This document shows positions 1-8,793 of a stretch of DNA of 64,000 nt, in pieces. The first letter of the stretch is position 1. Every line of letters starts with the position of its first letter. The DNA comes from Anaerovibrio lipolyticus LB2005 (GTDB lineage Bacteria; Bacillota; Negativicutes; Selenomonadales; Selenomonadaceae): the NCBI RefSeq assembly GCF_000621545.1, contig NZ_JHYA01000001.1:62001-126000 (forward strand). Direction: 5' to 3'. Below the pieces are notes generated by a model that searched no databases, had not been told where the DNA came from, and worked only from the letters and a program-made list of their open reading frames with translations. The position numbers and the translations under genes were made by a program.

Positions 1-64
1 ATATTTCATTGTTTTCCACAAAGTCGATGGCATATTGCTGATAGCCATGTGGTTTAAACTCCAT
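1..64 (-). CDS. Phage helicase, N-terminus only (runs off the left edge)
   Basis: An ATG at 64 opens a minus-strand frame beginning MEFKPHGYQQYAIDF that has no stop before the window edge. This opening matches the start of phage SNF2-type DEAD helicases, where a 'PHxYQ' Q-motif precedes the Walker A site; the Walker A itself lies outside the window. It overlaps the end of the VRR-NUC gene by 11 bases, and VRR-NUC followed by SNF2 helicase is a standard order in phages of Firmicutes. The assignment rests on about 20 residues plus context. Confidence 0.55.
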   Translation of the reverse strand, partial: MEFKPHGYQQYAIDFVENNEI

Positions 65-332
65 CGGCTATCACCTCCAGCATCGGCTTAATCTGCTCTG
101 CTCCATCAATCACATAACACTTGAAGCCCAGCTTCTTAAGCTGTTTCATTCTTATCTGTTGCAGTTTTCTTGGTTTTTCCCCGGGAGCCTTAAGCTCCAC
201 AAAGGCACACTTGCCATTTGGGAGAAGCACCAGTCTGTCTGGGATACCAGCCAGTCCAGTCTGCTTTAAGCACATACCATTTCTATTCTTAACTTCATCA
301 CAAAGTTTTCGTTCAATCTGCTTCTCAAGCAT
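54..332 (-). CDS. VRR-NUC domain nuclease
   Basis: This is a 92-aa stand-alone VRR-NUC protein. Its PD-(D/E)XK core is visible: IPDRLVLLPNGK supplies the Asp, and CAFVELKAPGEKP supplies the E-x-K pair. VRR-NUC proteins are small structure-specific nucleases found beside the primase and helicase of many phages. The start at 332 has GAGGTG eight bases upstream. It is the penultimate gene of the visible replication module and overlaps the helicase start. Probable role: resolving branched DNA in phage replication or recombination. Confidence 0.85.
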   Translation of the reverse strand: MLEKQIERKLCDEVKNRNGMCLKQTGLAGIPDRLVLLPNGKCAFVELKAPGEKPRKLQQIRMKQLKKLGFKCYVIDGAEQIKPMLEVIADGV

Positions 333-659
333 CTAAATCACCTCAATTTATAGTTTTGTCACGAAAAAACAGGCTTCTGTCAAAGGCTGTCTTGTTTTCA
401 AAAAAGTGGCCTTAAGCTCCGACATCAGTGTTTTAAAGCCTGATTTAGTCATTTTGGCACCCATAGTCCAGCGAATATATAAATTTTCCGATATCTTAAT
501 ATCTAGAAAATTAGTAAATATATATATATTTAAAAAAGGGTTTTTATATTCTCTATAAGCGACAAAATGACAATAATCAGACATCACAGAATTGATGCGG
601 TATGAAGTGTCAAAATCATGCCTTGCACAAGCCAGACAAAAACTGACACAAGCCCATTG
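333..659. other. AT-rich gap without a convincing gene
   Basis: This is 327 bases between the primase and VRR-NUC genes. A minus-strand frame (348-584) could encode 78 aa, but it has no ribosome site, its middle is low-complexity A/T and it shows no recognisable motif. I leave it uncalled. Confidence 0.5.
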
Positions 660-2879
660 TCACACCTTAGGGTTGACTAAATAAGATGGTAATGGTGGAC
701 GCCCGTAATACTTGACTGTGACGGGTTCCTGGCGAATATATCCGTAATCATCGAGGAAGTTCAAAATTGGCTGGATGACCTCTGTACGCTTAAATCTGGA
801 ACAATAACGCATCATATCCCTACGGGTAAAACGTTCCAACTTCTTTTCACGAATCTTGTCCAATATTACTTTTGCCTGTTCCCTAATCTGTTCCTCAGGC
901 ATTGCTGAAAAAGCCACCCTTGCATGTACCAGAAAATAGTTAGCCAGTCTGATGGCTCTACTCATAGTAGCTTTGCTTACCACCAATGGCACATCCTCAT
1001 CTACCTGATCACCCTCATACTGCTCACAAAAGTCATGGCATACATACTTCTCTGCCCTGCAAAGAAGACCAGCTATTCTCAAGGTCGTCCCGCCCAGCTT
1101 ACCTACCCATGCAGAAAACTCGGTGTATTCTTTAAGAAGGTCAGCTTCAAGGTTCATGGAAAACTGATAGAATAACTCCCTTGCGGCATCAGAAAGTGTG
1201 ATGATTTTATTGCCGTAAGGGTCATCAAGCATATTGGTAATGAGTGTCTCGTATCTTGCTTTAACATCCTCCGGGACAGTCTTACTGTTGATGTTTCTCT
1301 CACCCAGCCTTGAACTTGGAATGCAGTAAAGAAATCTGGCCGTAAGTCCACGTCCCTGGAAATTCTTATTGCCTAACACCTGCGATGCCACACTTGGCTG
1401 CGCCATCAGCATCACTGTAAGAGCCGGGTTGAGTACATACTCACTGTCCCTGCCCACGCGGTCAACCTTGATGGTGTCCCCGGAGTATGCTTTAAGCATG
1501 ACATCAATATTTACGGTCTTTGTATAGATACCAGCCAAGGTGTCAAAAATGCCGCCCTCACTTGATATGATGGCTGCATGGCCATCATTTTTGGCCAGAA
1601 TGGATACCAGTTTTTCAGTCGTAACATCATCTACATAAAGCTGCAGAGGATTGATTTCCTTGAAGCTGGCAATCTCCTCGGTTACATTCTCCAGTTCATC
1701 CATGGTAGCTTTACCCATGGCAATTCTGTCCTCTATGGATTTCTGCTGTTTCTGTAACATCCTCAAACGGGACTTGTTCTTTTCCACTGTAGCCGCATGA
1801 ACTCTGTTGTACTCAATCTCGTAAAGGCAGATGGCATTGCACATAAGTTTTATGACTGCCGACTTTCGCTCAGATGGCTGTGCTACCTCAAGCGCATAAA
1901 TGTTAAGTGGTTCAATCCAGTCAGCTTTGCCTGCAATGGAGTATTTACCCTGTATGCACACAGCAATCGCAGGAAGTGCCAGAACGCCTGCCATATCAAG
2001 AGGTGTCTGCGTACTCTCAGATACTGCCAGCACATAATCTGCTATTGGCTTTGGCAGTGCATCAACCGGAAAAGGTGGCATAACATATTCCTCAAAAGGA
2101 ATAGGGTCATCCCATTCGGTGTCATCATATTTCTCAGGTGGAATGTAGGATGGGTCTGTCAGTACCTTCTCGTTATAAAACTTGATGGCACTTCTCCAAA
2201 TGGTCCTGAGTTCATCCTTTTCCAGGGGCGGAACGCACTCATCATTGGCCTTAAGGAATAAATCCCTCGCCTCGTCTGTGTCTCCATAGCGTTTAAGGAG
2301 ACTAGCAGCCTTCCTGGAAAGTGAGCTATTACGGGAACCCTCACGCACCGAGTCAAAATCCTCATCTCCAAAAAGCTGATCAATGGTCATACTGCCTTTA
2401 TTCCAATAAATGTCCTCAGATTCAGTTGCATAGATAAACCTCGCAGCTCCCAGAGCTTCTGGGTCAAAAAACGGATACATCTTTTGTAGTCTCTTTTTTA
2501 AGGACTCATAGTGCTCAGCTGAATTGGTCTTGGTAATCCTAAAATAAACATGCCACTTTGGCCGTGCTGACTTCCCATCCTTTTCCTTCATGTGGTTACG
2601 GCTTGGAACCAGTACGAAATCATAATCCTTGAAAGTTTCAATAATGCGTTCCTGGGTCATCCACATGGCGGGATTATCTGAGCCACTGTTATCAATATCC
2701 ATTGGAATGACATCAGCTTCAATGAAGTTATCCTTGCTGCGATAGTTATTGGTGTAGTTAGCACACACATGGTCAAAGGCAATTACATCTTTCATGCCCT
2801 CAATATCAGTAACCTCAACACTATATGGATACCTACAATTTTTCTGAGCGTATTTAACGCCCGCCCTGTTAAATATCAT
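660..2879 (-). CDS. DUF3987-type phage primase/helicase
   Basis: A 739-aa multidomain replication protein. Residues about 1-190 resemble an archaeo-eukaryotic-type primase-polymerase region, with the acidic pair in IPMDIDNSG and the downstream WHVYFRI strand. Residues about 190-250 resemble a PriCT-type helical domain (SRKAASLLKRYGDTDEA). Residues about 270-640 match the DUF3987 helicase-like block; the nucleotide-binding site is atypical (AQPSERKSAV in place of a Walker A GKS). The C-terminus looks like a winged helix (FTRRDMMRYCSRFKRTEV). In phages and plasmids this architecture primes and unwinds DNA at initiation. It starts inside the end of the DUF4406 gene, implying translational coupling. 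Confidence 0.82.
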   Translation of the reverse strand: MIFNRAGVKYAQKNCRYPYSVEVTDIEGMKDVIAFDHVCANYTNNYRSKDNFIEADVIPMDIDNSGSDNPAMWMTQERIIETFKDYDFVLVPSRNHMKEKDGKSARPKWHVYFRITKTNSAEHYESLKKRLQKMYPFFDPEALGAARFIYATESEDIYWNKGSMTIDQLFGDEDFDSVREGSRNSSLSRKAASLLKRYGDTDEARDLFLKANDECVPPLEKDELRTIWRSAIKFYNEKVLTDPSYIPPEKYDDTEWDDPIPFEEYVMPPFPVDALPKPIADYVLAVSESTQTPLDMAGVLALPAIAVCIQGKYSIAGKADWIEPLNIYALEVAQPSERKSAVIKLMCNAICLYEIEYNRVHAATVEKNKSRLRMLQKQQKSIEDRIAMGKATMDELENVTEEIASFKEINPLQLYVDDVTTEKLVSILAKNDGHAAIISSEGGIFDTLAGIYTKTVNIDVMLKAYSGDTIKVDRVGRDSEYVLNPALTVMLMAQPSVASQVLGNKNFQGRGLTARFLYCIPSSRLGERNINSKTVPEDVKARYETLITNMLDDPYGNKIITLSDAARELFYQFSMNLEADLLKEYTEFSAWVGKLGGTTLRIAGLLCRAEKYVCHDFCEQYEGDQVDEDVPLVVSKATMSRAIRLANYFLVHARVAFSAMPEEQIREQAKVILDKIREKKLERFTRRDMMRYCSRFKRTEVIQPILNFLDDYGYIRQEPVTVKYYGRPPLPSYLVNPKV

Positions 2880-3192
2880 GTTTTTCTTTCAACTCCTCCG
2901 TAAAATAGCGGATAGGCTTATCCTTCGCCCATTCTATCTCCTGCTTCATACCCTCAGAGATAACTTCCCCAAACACCCACAGCTCATCACACCACTCAAG
3001 AAGCTCTCTGTTCATCTCCATGGCCATATCACGCTCCTCCGGGACATGGTCACGAAGAAACTGCGTAAAATAGATATGCGGTGCTATCGGCAGATGCCCG
3101 CGCTCTGCTACAAAACGGGCATACCACTGGGCCTTGGAGATATTGGACTTAACATTTCCCCTAAGTTGGCTTGAGACATAAACTTTCTTCAT
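2869..3192 (-). CDS. DUF4406 domain protein (nucleoside 2-deoxyribosyltransferase-like)
   Basis: A 107-aa protein beginning MKKVYVSSQLRG, with the conserved layout of DUF4406 proteins: a first strand, SKAQWYARFVAERGHLPIAP, the aromatic ITFTQFL-like patch, and a C-terminal EGMKQEIEWA helix. The fold is Rossmann-like and related to nucleoside 2-deoxyribosyltransferases, so a nucleotide-related role in phage metabolism is plausible but unproven. The ATG at 3192 was chosen over an upstream in-frame codon because GGAGG sits eight bases before it. It overlaps both neighbours by a few bases. Confidence 0.8.
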   Translation of the reverse strand: MKKVYVSSQLRGNVKSNISKAQWYARFVAERGHLPIAPHIYFTQFLRDHVPEERDMAMEMNRELLEWCDELWVFGEVISEGMKQEIEWAKDKPIRYFTEELKEKHDI

Positions 3193-3395
3193 TTTGCTAC
3201 CTCCCTGAAGAACTTCTTGGAACACTTCTTGCAGCAAACAGAACTGCCGTAGAGATCAAAGTCCTCATCCCCGATAAAGTCCGATAAATCGACCTCAACC
3301 TCTGCACCACACTTTGGGCACTGGCAGAACACATTGTCAGCAATTTCGATTGTTACCTCCACCGCATCATTGATTTTTTCCTTAACGTAAAACAT
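3189..3395 (-). CDS. Small zinc-ribbon phage protein
   Basis: A 68-aa protein with two CxxC knuckles (CQCPKCGAE and CCKKCSKKF), the spacing of a zinc ribbon. I do not recognise a named family. The start at 3395 has GGGGTG upstream; a GTG nine bases earlier is possible. It shares a stop/start overlap with the DUF4406 gene and begins inside the Rha gene end, so it is an integral member of the phage operon. Likely a DNA- or protein-binding accessory. Confidence 0.7.
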   Translation of the reverse strand: MFYVKEKINDAVEVTIEIADNVFCQCPKCGAEVEVDLSDFIGDEDFDLYGSSVCCKKCSKKFFREVAK

Positions 3396-4044
3396 TGTTT
3401 TCACCCCTATAATTCATAAGACTCCATTCAAGCATTCTCTTTCTCTGACTGTAATCAGGCACAGCGACCAAAAGGCCGATATCCACGTCCTGCAAATAAT
3501 CAAGGTCAGCAATCTGCTCATCTGTGAGATATGGTCTTATAGACTCACCCTTCTCAATTCCATTAGCTGTTCTGAACTGCTTTGCACTCATGCCAAGAAC
3601 AATACGGTTAAGAAGGTCACACTCATTTGAGTAATGGTACGGCTTCGGATTTTCATGGATAGCTCTGACCATTTTGGTGAGCTTTGGAAACTGCTGTCTG
3701 GCATTAACCAATGACCTGATTTGGGATTCCATCTCATTAAAGCGGTTGATGTAGAATTCCTTGAACTGGGCGGCCTTCTTGCCTGTAAACCCCATGACCA
3801 AAAAAACAAATCCATCCCTGGTCATCTGATAACATGGCATATTGTGCCCTTGAGAATTAACATATTTCGACTGCGCAAAATTGCGCTGGCGAAATTCATC
3901 CGAGCAATCCAAATTCCTTATTGCCCTCAGCACATCTCTATGCTCTTTGTTAAAAAACTTAGCCACATACAGGCTGTCGACTCGGACGGTATCATGGCAA
4001 TCAACAAAAATGCCATAATCGTCCATTGGTACTAATGCTTTCAT
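3382..4044 (-). CDS. Rha family phage regulatory protein
   Basis: A 220-aa Rha-type protein. The N-terminal pRha-like domain is clear: DTVRVDSLYVAKFFNKEH, then HRDVLRAI, RNFAQSKYVNSQG and the MTRDGFVFLVMGFTGKKAA signature, followed by FKEFYINRFNEME. Rha proteins interfere with or regulate phage growth depending on host IHF in the classical example (phi-80/P22). The C-terminal half (about 130-220) is helical and unassigned. The ATG at 4044 is preferred over an earlier frame extension because GAGG lies five bases upstream. Confidence 0.88.
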   Translation of the reverse strand: MKALVPMDDYGIFVDCHDTVRVDSLYVAKFFNKEHRDVLRAIRNLDCSDEFRQRNFAQSKYVNSQGHNMPCYQMTRDGFVFLVMGFTGKKAAQFKEFYINRFNEMESQIRSLVNARQQFPKLTKMVRAIHENPKPYHYSNECDLLNRIVLGMSAKQFRTANGIEKGESIRPYLTDEQIADLDYLQDVDIGLLVAVPDYSQRKRMLEWSLMNYRGENNVLR

Positions 4045-4162
4045 ATGAACCTCACTTTCCGGCCATCTGGCCACGTCTTCACTTGTAAAAGGACACTTAG
4101 TTCAATTTTTAGAACTAAAAAAGAGCACTTTTTCCGAAGATAAGTGCTCTTACCCTCCTAGT

Positions 4163-4213
4163 TATCACTGGAGAATGAGGCTCAATTTGAGCATTACTTT
4201 TTATAAAATTTTC
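4163..4213. repeat. Copy 1 of a ~50-bp gene-end repeat
   Basis: This stretch matches 8296-8344: both read TATCACTGGAGA, then CAATTTGAGCA, then a T/A run ending AAAATTTT. Here it lies just past and across the DNA polymerase stop codon and contains the perfect 13-mer palindrome GCTCAATTTGAGC. Confidence 0.6.
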
Positions 4214-6143
4214 CTTCATAGCCTTCAGCTTTGAGCTGCAGTCCAGCCGCCCAAGGAGGGGTCTTGCTCATAAGCTGGCAGATGGTTTCTACATCTGTAC
4301 TTTCAGGGCACTCCACTATAATTTCATCATGCACATGAGCTACAATGCGGTATTCCTTAAATGTCGCCATGGCATACATCAGAATATCCCTGCTCATGCC
4401 CTGCACTATGTTCTCCACAAATTTGGGGCCATAGCTTTCAAGCCGCTCCCACTTCTTTGTGGTACCATTTGAACCTTCATAGGTAACAGACTCACTGCCA
4501 AATTTATTGACTCCCATTTTGGGCTTCACATAAGACAGTCTTCTTCCGCTTGGAAGTTCAATAAAGAGCATACCGCTCTTGCAAATAAACTTAATTCCGT
4601 GTGTGCTTGTTGTGGTATGCTGGATGACAGCTTCTTTTACGGCCCTATCAACGGCCCACCAGAAATTTACGATATTTGGATTTGCATTTCTCCACGCATC
4701 CACAAGTGGCTGGAGCTCTTCTTCCTTCATGCCGGACTCCAATGCTCCCATTGCAATAAGAGCACCTACAGCCCCTCCATATCCGCAGCTAAGCGTTGCC
4801 TGTTTACCTTTTTGCCTGAGTTCCCCGTTCTCGCCATTTTTTACGACCTTACAATGAAACATTCTTGAAGCCGTGGCACAGTATATATCTTCCCCGCGAG
4901 CAAAGGTATCCAGCACCCACTGTTCTCCTGCAAGGTAAGCCAACACTCTGGCTTCTATAGCGCTAAAGTCAGCCACTATAAACTTATACCCATCCTGAGG
5001 AACAAAGGCTGTGCGGATGAGCTGTGAGAGCGTATCCGGGATATCATCATAGAGCAACTCCATTACTTTAAACGGGGCGGTTTTTACAAGCTGTCTTGCT
5101 TCTGCAAGGTCGCTGATATGGTTCTGGGGAAGGTTCTGTAATTGAATCAGCCGCCCCGCGAAACGCCCAGTCCTGTTTGCCCCATAAAACCTGAACATTC
5201 CCCTGGCCCTGCCATCACTGCATACTGCATTTTCCATTGCCTGATACTTCTTTACAGATGACTTCGCCAGCTTCTTCCTTATTCCCAATACCTTCTGTAC
5301 ATGGGGCGGTGCTGTCGGGAGCATTGCACTAACAGCCTTTTTATCCAGGCTGGTAACTTCCATCCCCTGCTCAATAAGCCAGTCTTTTAACTGCATAACG
5401 CTGTTTGGGTTCTCAAGCCCCGTTATATCCTTAATCTCGTTCATAAGAGCATCACGTGACTTGGCATCAAAGCAAATTGCATTTTTTGCAAATTCCATAT
5501 CCACGGCAATGCCCCTGTCGTTTATCTGCTGATCCAGCCAAAACTCCTCCCACACAGAATCTGGTACTGGGAACTTTTGAAGCCTATCCTGTATGGCCAT
5601 CTCGACCTCTACATCGCGGATATTGTATTTCTTGAATCTGTCCCACTTATCCTTATCATGCATTGGCATGTTCCGGGTTCGGCCCCCATTGGCCTTAGTA
5701 GGCTTGCACGGAACACAGAAATACCTTATCAGCTCCTTACCCTCGGTTATTTTCTGCTGCTCTAATCCCAGTACCGCCCCGGCACCTGCAAGAGACATTG
5801 GAAGTCCCATATAAGCACACCATGTCATGGAGCACTTCCACGATGCGGGACTCAGATAATGTGTATCAAGGGAATAATACCTGCGAAGGTACTCGGACAG
5901 GCAGACACGTTCAAACTGGCTATTGAAAGCCCATTTTGTAATACTTGGGTCAGACAAAGCACCAATTATCTCATCTGGGATTTTCTCTCCCTGGGCGATA
6001 TCAATGACAGTCACATTGCCGCCATCAACCGAGTAAGCAAATAACAGGATTTCAAAATTGGGTGACTCAGCATATTTATAGACACCACATTTAGCAATAT
6101 CCACATCAGAATACGTTTCCAAATCGATACTGATTGTATTCAT
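4194..6143 (-). CDS. Phage DNA polymerase, family A
   Basis: A 649-aa DNA polymerase I-type enzyme of the phage class. The N-terminus carries the 3'-5' exonuclease signature ISIDLETYSDVDI (DxE). The polymerase motifs are all present in order: motif A VADFSAIEARVLAYLAGE, motif B region KQATLSCGYGG, and motif C IVAHVHDEIIVE with the catalytic His-Asp-Glu. No 5'-nuclease domain is seen, as usual for phage forms. The ATG at 6143 has GGAGG six bases upstream. It would replicate the element's genome with the neighbouring primase, DUF2815 and DUF2800 proteins. Confidence 0.95.
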   Translation of the reverse strand: MNTISIDLETYSDVDIAKCGVYKYAESPNFEILLFAYSVDGGNVTVIDIAQGEKIPDEIIGALSDPSITKWAFNSQFERVCLSEYLRRYYSLDTHYLSPASWKCSMTWCAYMGLPMSLAGAGAVLGLEQQKITEGKELIRYFCVPCKPTKANGGRTRNMPMHDKDKWDRFKKYNIRDVEVEMAIQDRLQKFPVPDSVWEEFWLDQQINDRGIAVDMEFAKNAICFDAKSRDALMNEIKDITGLENPNSVMQLKDWLIEQGMEVTSLDKKAVSAMLPTAPPHVQKVLGIRKKLAKSSVKKYQAMENAVCSDGRARGMFRFYGANRTGRFAGRLIQLQNLPQNHISDLAEARQLVKTAPFKVMELLYDDIPDTLSQLIRTAFVPQDGYKFIVADFSAIEARVLAYLAGEQWVLDTFARGEDIYCATASRMFHCKVVKNGENGELRQKGKQATLSCGYGGAVGALIAMGALESGMKEEELQPLVDAWRNANPNIVNFWWAVDRAVKEAVIQHTTTSTHGIKFICKSGMLFIELPSGRRLSYVKPKMGVNKFGSESVTYEGSNGTTKKWERLESYGPKFVENIVQGMSRDILMYAMATFKEYRIVAHVHDEIIVECPESTDVETICQLMSKTPPWAAGLQLKAEGYEGKFYKK

Positions 6144-6229
6144 ATATTTCCTCCATAGAAAGCAAAGCGGTAGAGGAAAATCCTCTACCGCCGCCTTCAT
6201 ATACTCAGCTATATTCCATACTGGATACC

Positions 6230-6793
6230 TTAACTCAGGAAATCCTCATTTGACTCAGTTGCAAAATCATCCTCTGCACTGCTGCGACCACCAAGAGGCT
6301 CGCCATCCTTAATCTTCTGCAGATTATTGAGCCCGCAAGCGATGCCCTTATTGCCATTCTTGTTATAAGCGTAGAAGTTGATGCTGGCACGACCATAAAC
6401 ACCGCTATAGACTTCACTACGGTCGATGATAGGCTGGCAAGACGCATCTACGATTCCCGGCGGATTTGGGCTGTTAGCATTTACGAAATAGCTGTTGGCA
6501 TAAGCTGCATCATCAGGACGCTCAGTATCACCATCACGAAGCGGAGTCTTAATAGCAGACAGAGCTGGAACGGTACGGCCATTGCCCTTGAGCTTACCAG
6601 CGCCTTCGGTATAAGCTGCCTGAATGGCCTTTTCGATTTTTTCGATTGTCTCGGTATCATCCTTCGGGATAATAAGACTTACAGAACACTTAGGAGCACT
6701 TCCATTGATTGACTTTGGTTCCCACACATTTGCGTAACTCCAACGGGTACGCTCACCAGTAATAACCTTCATTGGATTGTTCAATTTTGCCAT
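6230..6793 (-). CDS. DUF2815 family protein (probable ssDNA-binding)
   Basis: A 187-aa DUF2815 protein with the typical core TGERTRWSYANVWEPKSING, IPKDDTETIEKI and YSGVYGRASINFYAYN. The family resembles gp2.5-like single-stranded DNA-binding proteins and is nearly always located between DUF2800 and DNA polymerase genes, as here. The acidic, serine-rich tail (EDDFATESNEDFLS) is what one expects of an SSB that docks partner proteins. The start has AAGGAGG upstream. The function is inferred from family and position. Confidence 0.88.
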   Translation of the reverse strand: MAKLNNPMKVITGERTRWSYANVWEPKSINGSAPKCSVSLIIPKDDTETIEKIEKAIQAAYTEGAGKLKGNGRTVPALSAIKTPLRDGDTERPDDAAYANSYFVNANSPNPPGIVDASCQPIIDRSEVYSGVYGRASINFYAYNKNGNKGIACGLNNLQKIKDGEPLGGRSSAEDDFATESNEDFLS

Positions 6794-6795
6794 AA

Positions 6796-7917
6796 TTAAT
6801 TTTCCTCCTTAAAATCACTGTTCATTGCTTCTCTTTTGTCATTTTCCGGTACCAGGGTAGGTTTCCCCGGTGGCTTAACTACATACTGCCCAATAAGCTC
6901 ATTGAACTTAGTCTTACCCAGCAGTTTCTCCAGGGCTGTAACCCCCAAGAGTTTCTTCTCGAATGGGTCTTTGCCCATAGCAGTTACTGCTTTAATGACG
7001 GCTTCTTCATTGGAAATCTTACGGTTGGAGCGACCTTCCACCAGTTTCCATCCTTGCCATTCCTTCCCTGCTATGGCCATCTGCAGAGCATAGGCCTTAA
7101 TATCGTTTGCCCAGGAAACCAGTTCGTCTGCCTTATCCAAAATTACCGCTATCTCTGAATCAGAAAGCGTTGGTGGCATCTGGAAGTCATATTTGGCAAG
7201 GAGCATATTAGCCTCGGCTCTCGCTCGACACTCATGCTTTGCCTTACAGAACCTGCACCACTCACCGCAGGAAAAGTCTCCCTCGCCCTTATAGGCAAGA
7301 GCGGCTCTTGGGCGGAGTTCCTCTTCAGCCCATTTGTATAGAGCGTCTTTGCCTATATCGAACTCGGAGATATTCTCCCTGCGGGGCTGGTAGATTACCA
7401 GATGGACAGTATCAATGTCATATATGCTGTCAAACATGGAGAGGGCTCCCAGGGCGTAGCACTTCAGTTGGGCATTTTCTGTGGCATCAACGGCTACACC
7501 CTTACCGTGCTTATAATCGCAAATGGTAAGTACACCATCGGCAACTATCAGAGCATCAGCTGTACCAAATCCCTCTGGAACCCAGTTAGAAAAATCTACT
7601 CTCTGCTCCACCATGATTAATGGGTCAGCGCACTTTTCCTTTGCCATTCTGACCAATTCCATGACAATGTCACGGTAACCATCAGTGAAGTTTTCCATTT
7701 CCTCACAGTAGTATTTCAGCTTCTTGGTAGGGTTGGTTGCTTTACGCTTAAGTGCTTTAAGCACCTTATATTCTCCCAAGGCATGTGCTTCAGTGCCCTC
7801 TGCAGCATATTCACTTGGCTGGTCTTGGTAGGACTCTCCCAGCCTGGCTGATGGTGGACAATGAAGCCACCTTGGGGCGGATGAAGCGGATAATAATGCG
7901 TGACCTTTAGTTGGCAT
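6796..7917 (-). CDS. DUF2800 / Cas4-RecB-like phage nuclease
   Basis: A 373-aa DUF2800 protein. The N-terminal hallmark ALLSASSAPRWLHCPPSARL is intact. The central nuclease-like core shows GFGTADALIVADGVLTICDYKHGKG (Asp and D-x-K), and a Cys set at C..W..FCKAKHEC suggests an iron-sulfur or zinc cluster as in Cas4/RecB nucleases. The family belongs to the PD-(D/E)XK superfamily and probably processes DNA ends for recombination. It ends two bases before the DUF2815 start and overlaps the next gene upstream by 11 bases. Confidence 0.9.
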   Translation of the reverse strand: MPTKGHALLSASSAPRWLHCPPSARLGESYQDQPSEYAAEGTEAHALGEYKVLKALKRKATNPTKKLKYYCEEMENFTDGYRDIVMELVRMAKEKCADPLIMVEQRVDFSNWVPEGFGTADALIVADGVLTICDYKHGKGVAVDATENAQLKCYALGALSMFDSIYDIDTVHLVIYQPRRENISEFDIGKDALYKWAEEELRPRAALAYKGEGDFSCGEWCRFCKAKHECRARAEANMLLAKYDFQMPPTLSDSEIAVILDKADELVSWANDIKAYALQMAIAGKEWQGWKLVEGRSNRKISNEEAVIKAVTAMGKDPFEKKLLGVTALEKLLGKTKFNELIGQYVVKPPGKPTLVPENDKREAMNSDFKEEN

Positions 7918-8164
7918 CGCCTATCGCCTCCGCTTCTTTGACCACATCTGCATACTCAGACTCAGGAATATCAGAGAGCTTGGCTGCATTATGCTTCTTG
8001 ATTAATGCCTTTACTTCATCAGCAAATCCCTTACCAGCTTTATCTGCCAGGATAGTTCTTACATCAGTAAAGGTAACCGGCTTCTCTTCAGATTTGCCAA
8101 GTTTGTCTGCCACTTCATTAATTAACTGGGCGGCTTTTCTGAGCTTCGTAACCATATCTTCCAT
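7907..8164 (-). CDS. Small phage protein preceding DUF2800
   Basis: An 85-aa helical protein (KLRKAAQLINEVADKLG, then FTDVRTILADKAGKGFADEV). Its second half resembles the short 'rRNA biogenesis Rrp5-like' or regulatory proteins often annotated before DUF2800 genes in Firmicutes phages; that label carries little function. AGGAG lies ten bases upstream of the ATG. It overlaps DUF2800, implying coupled translation. Confidence 0.75.
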   Translation of the reverse strand: MEDMVTKLRKAAQLINEVADKLGKSEEKPVTFTDVRTILADKAGKGFADEVKALIKKHNAAKLSDIPESEYADVVKEAEAIGDAN

Positions 8165-8255
8165 TGTCGTGCTTCTCCTCTCTTTTCATGATGTTTTTTG
8201 CCAGCCTTGCGCTCACCTCACTGATGGCACAAAGCACTTCTACAATTTCTCGCAT
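8118..8255 (-). CDS. Possible 45-aa phage peptide overlapping its neighbour
   Basis: A short frame beginning MREIVEVLCAISEVSARLAKN, with a strong GGAGGTGAG eight bases before the ATG. It runs 47 bases into the start of the next gene in a different frame. The first 25 residues look like a real amphipathic helix; the tail is charged. Either this is a genuine small gene or the ribosome site serves a leader peptide. No family is recognised. Confidence 0.5.
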   Translation of the reverse strand: MREIVEVLCAISEVSARLAKNIMKREEKHDNGRYGYEAQKSRPVN

Positions 8256-8295
8256 TTTCCTCACCTCCTGACTGCAGGCTCATTCGCCTCACACC

Positions 8296-8344
8296 TATCA
8301 CTGGAGATTAGGAATCAATTTGAGCAGTTATTTTTAAAATTTTT
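8296..8344. repeat. Copy 2 of the ~50-bp gene-end repeat
   Basis: This is an imperfect direct copy of 4163-4213. In this copy the CAATTTGA segment forms the last codons of the sigma-like gene (C-terminal ITAQIDS), whereas in copy 1 it is non-coding. Confidence 0.6.
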
Positions 8345-8793
8345 CTGATTCTTTTTATCTGATTAGCAAATGTGCGCTGTTTGCGTCCCAGTTTCTCAGC
8401 AATTTTACGGTCTGAGAGATTAGGATCCGACATCCAAAGTTTGGCAATCTTCTCACCATCAGGGTCCAACTCTTTGAGCTTATCAAAAAGCTCATCTAAA
8501 AGGGCAGAATCTGCCACAATCTGTTCGAGTTCCATATCACCTGGAATATTGTCAGCCAAACTCATTCCTTCCTCATTTTCATAATCCAAAGACACAAAAT
8601 CTCCTTTACTGTGGAATTGACAGATATCACAATCACCGTCACACTTCCATAAATATTCTTTTGTGCAGTAACAACGATGGTGGTACTGCTCCCGTTTACG
8701 CTTTGCGTCTACTCCACGGTAGAAGTCACGATATTCTTCATCGGTGACATAAAATTTTTCCTTTGCTGCATTGACATAGATGTACTTTTTCAT
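8308..8793 (-). CDS. Phage sigma-70 region 4-like HTH protein
   Basis: A 161-aa protein with two parts. Residues 35-65 hold a cysteine cluster (CYCTKEYLWKCDGDCDICQ), probably zinc-binding. Residues 90-155 form a sigma region 4-like helix-turn-helix (LDELFDKLKELDPDGEKIAKL, then LSDRKIAEKLGRKQRTFANQI). This architecture is common as the first gene of the replication operon in Firmicutes phages and is thought to act in transcriptional control. GGGAGG lies ten bases before the ATG. A long structured leader precedes it. Confidence 0.8.
   Translation of the reverse strand: MKKYIYVNAAKEKFYVTDEEYRDFYRGVDAKRKREQYHHRCYCTKEYLWKCDGDCDICQFHSKGDFVSLDYENEEGMSLADNIPGDMELEQIVADSALLDELFDKLKELDPDGEKIAKLWMSDPNLSDRKIAEKLGRKQRTFANQIKRIRKILKITAQIDS

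Noticed and set aside
348-587. Minus-strand 79-codon frame between the primase and VRR-NUC genes
   Set aside because: No ribosome site, AT-biased low-complexity middle and no motif; treated as non-coding.
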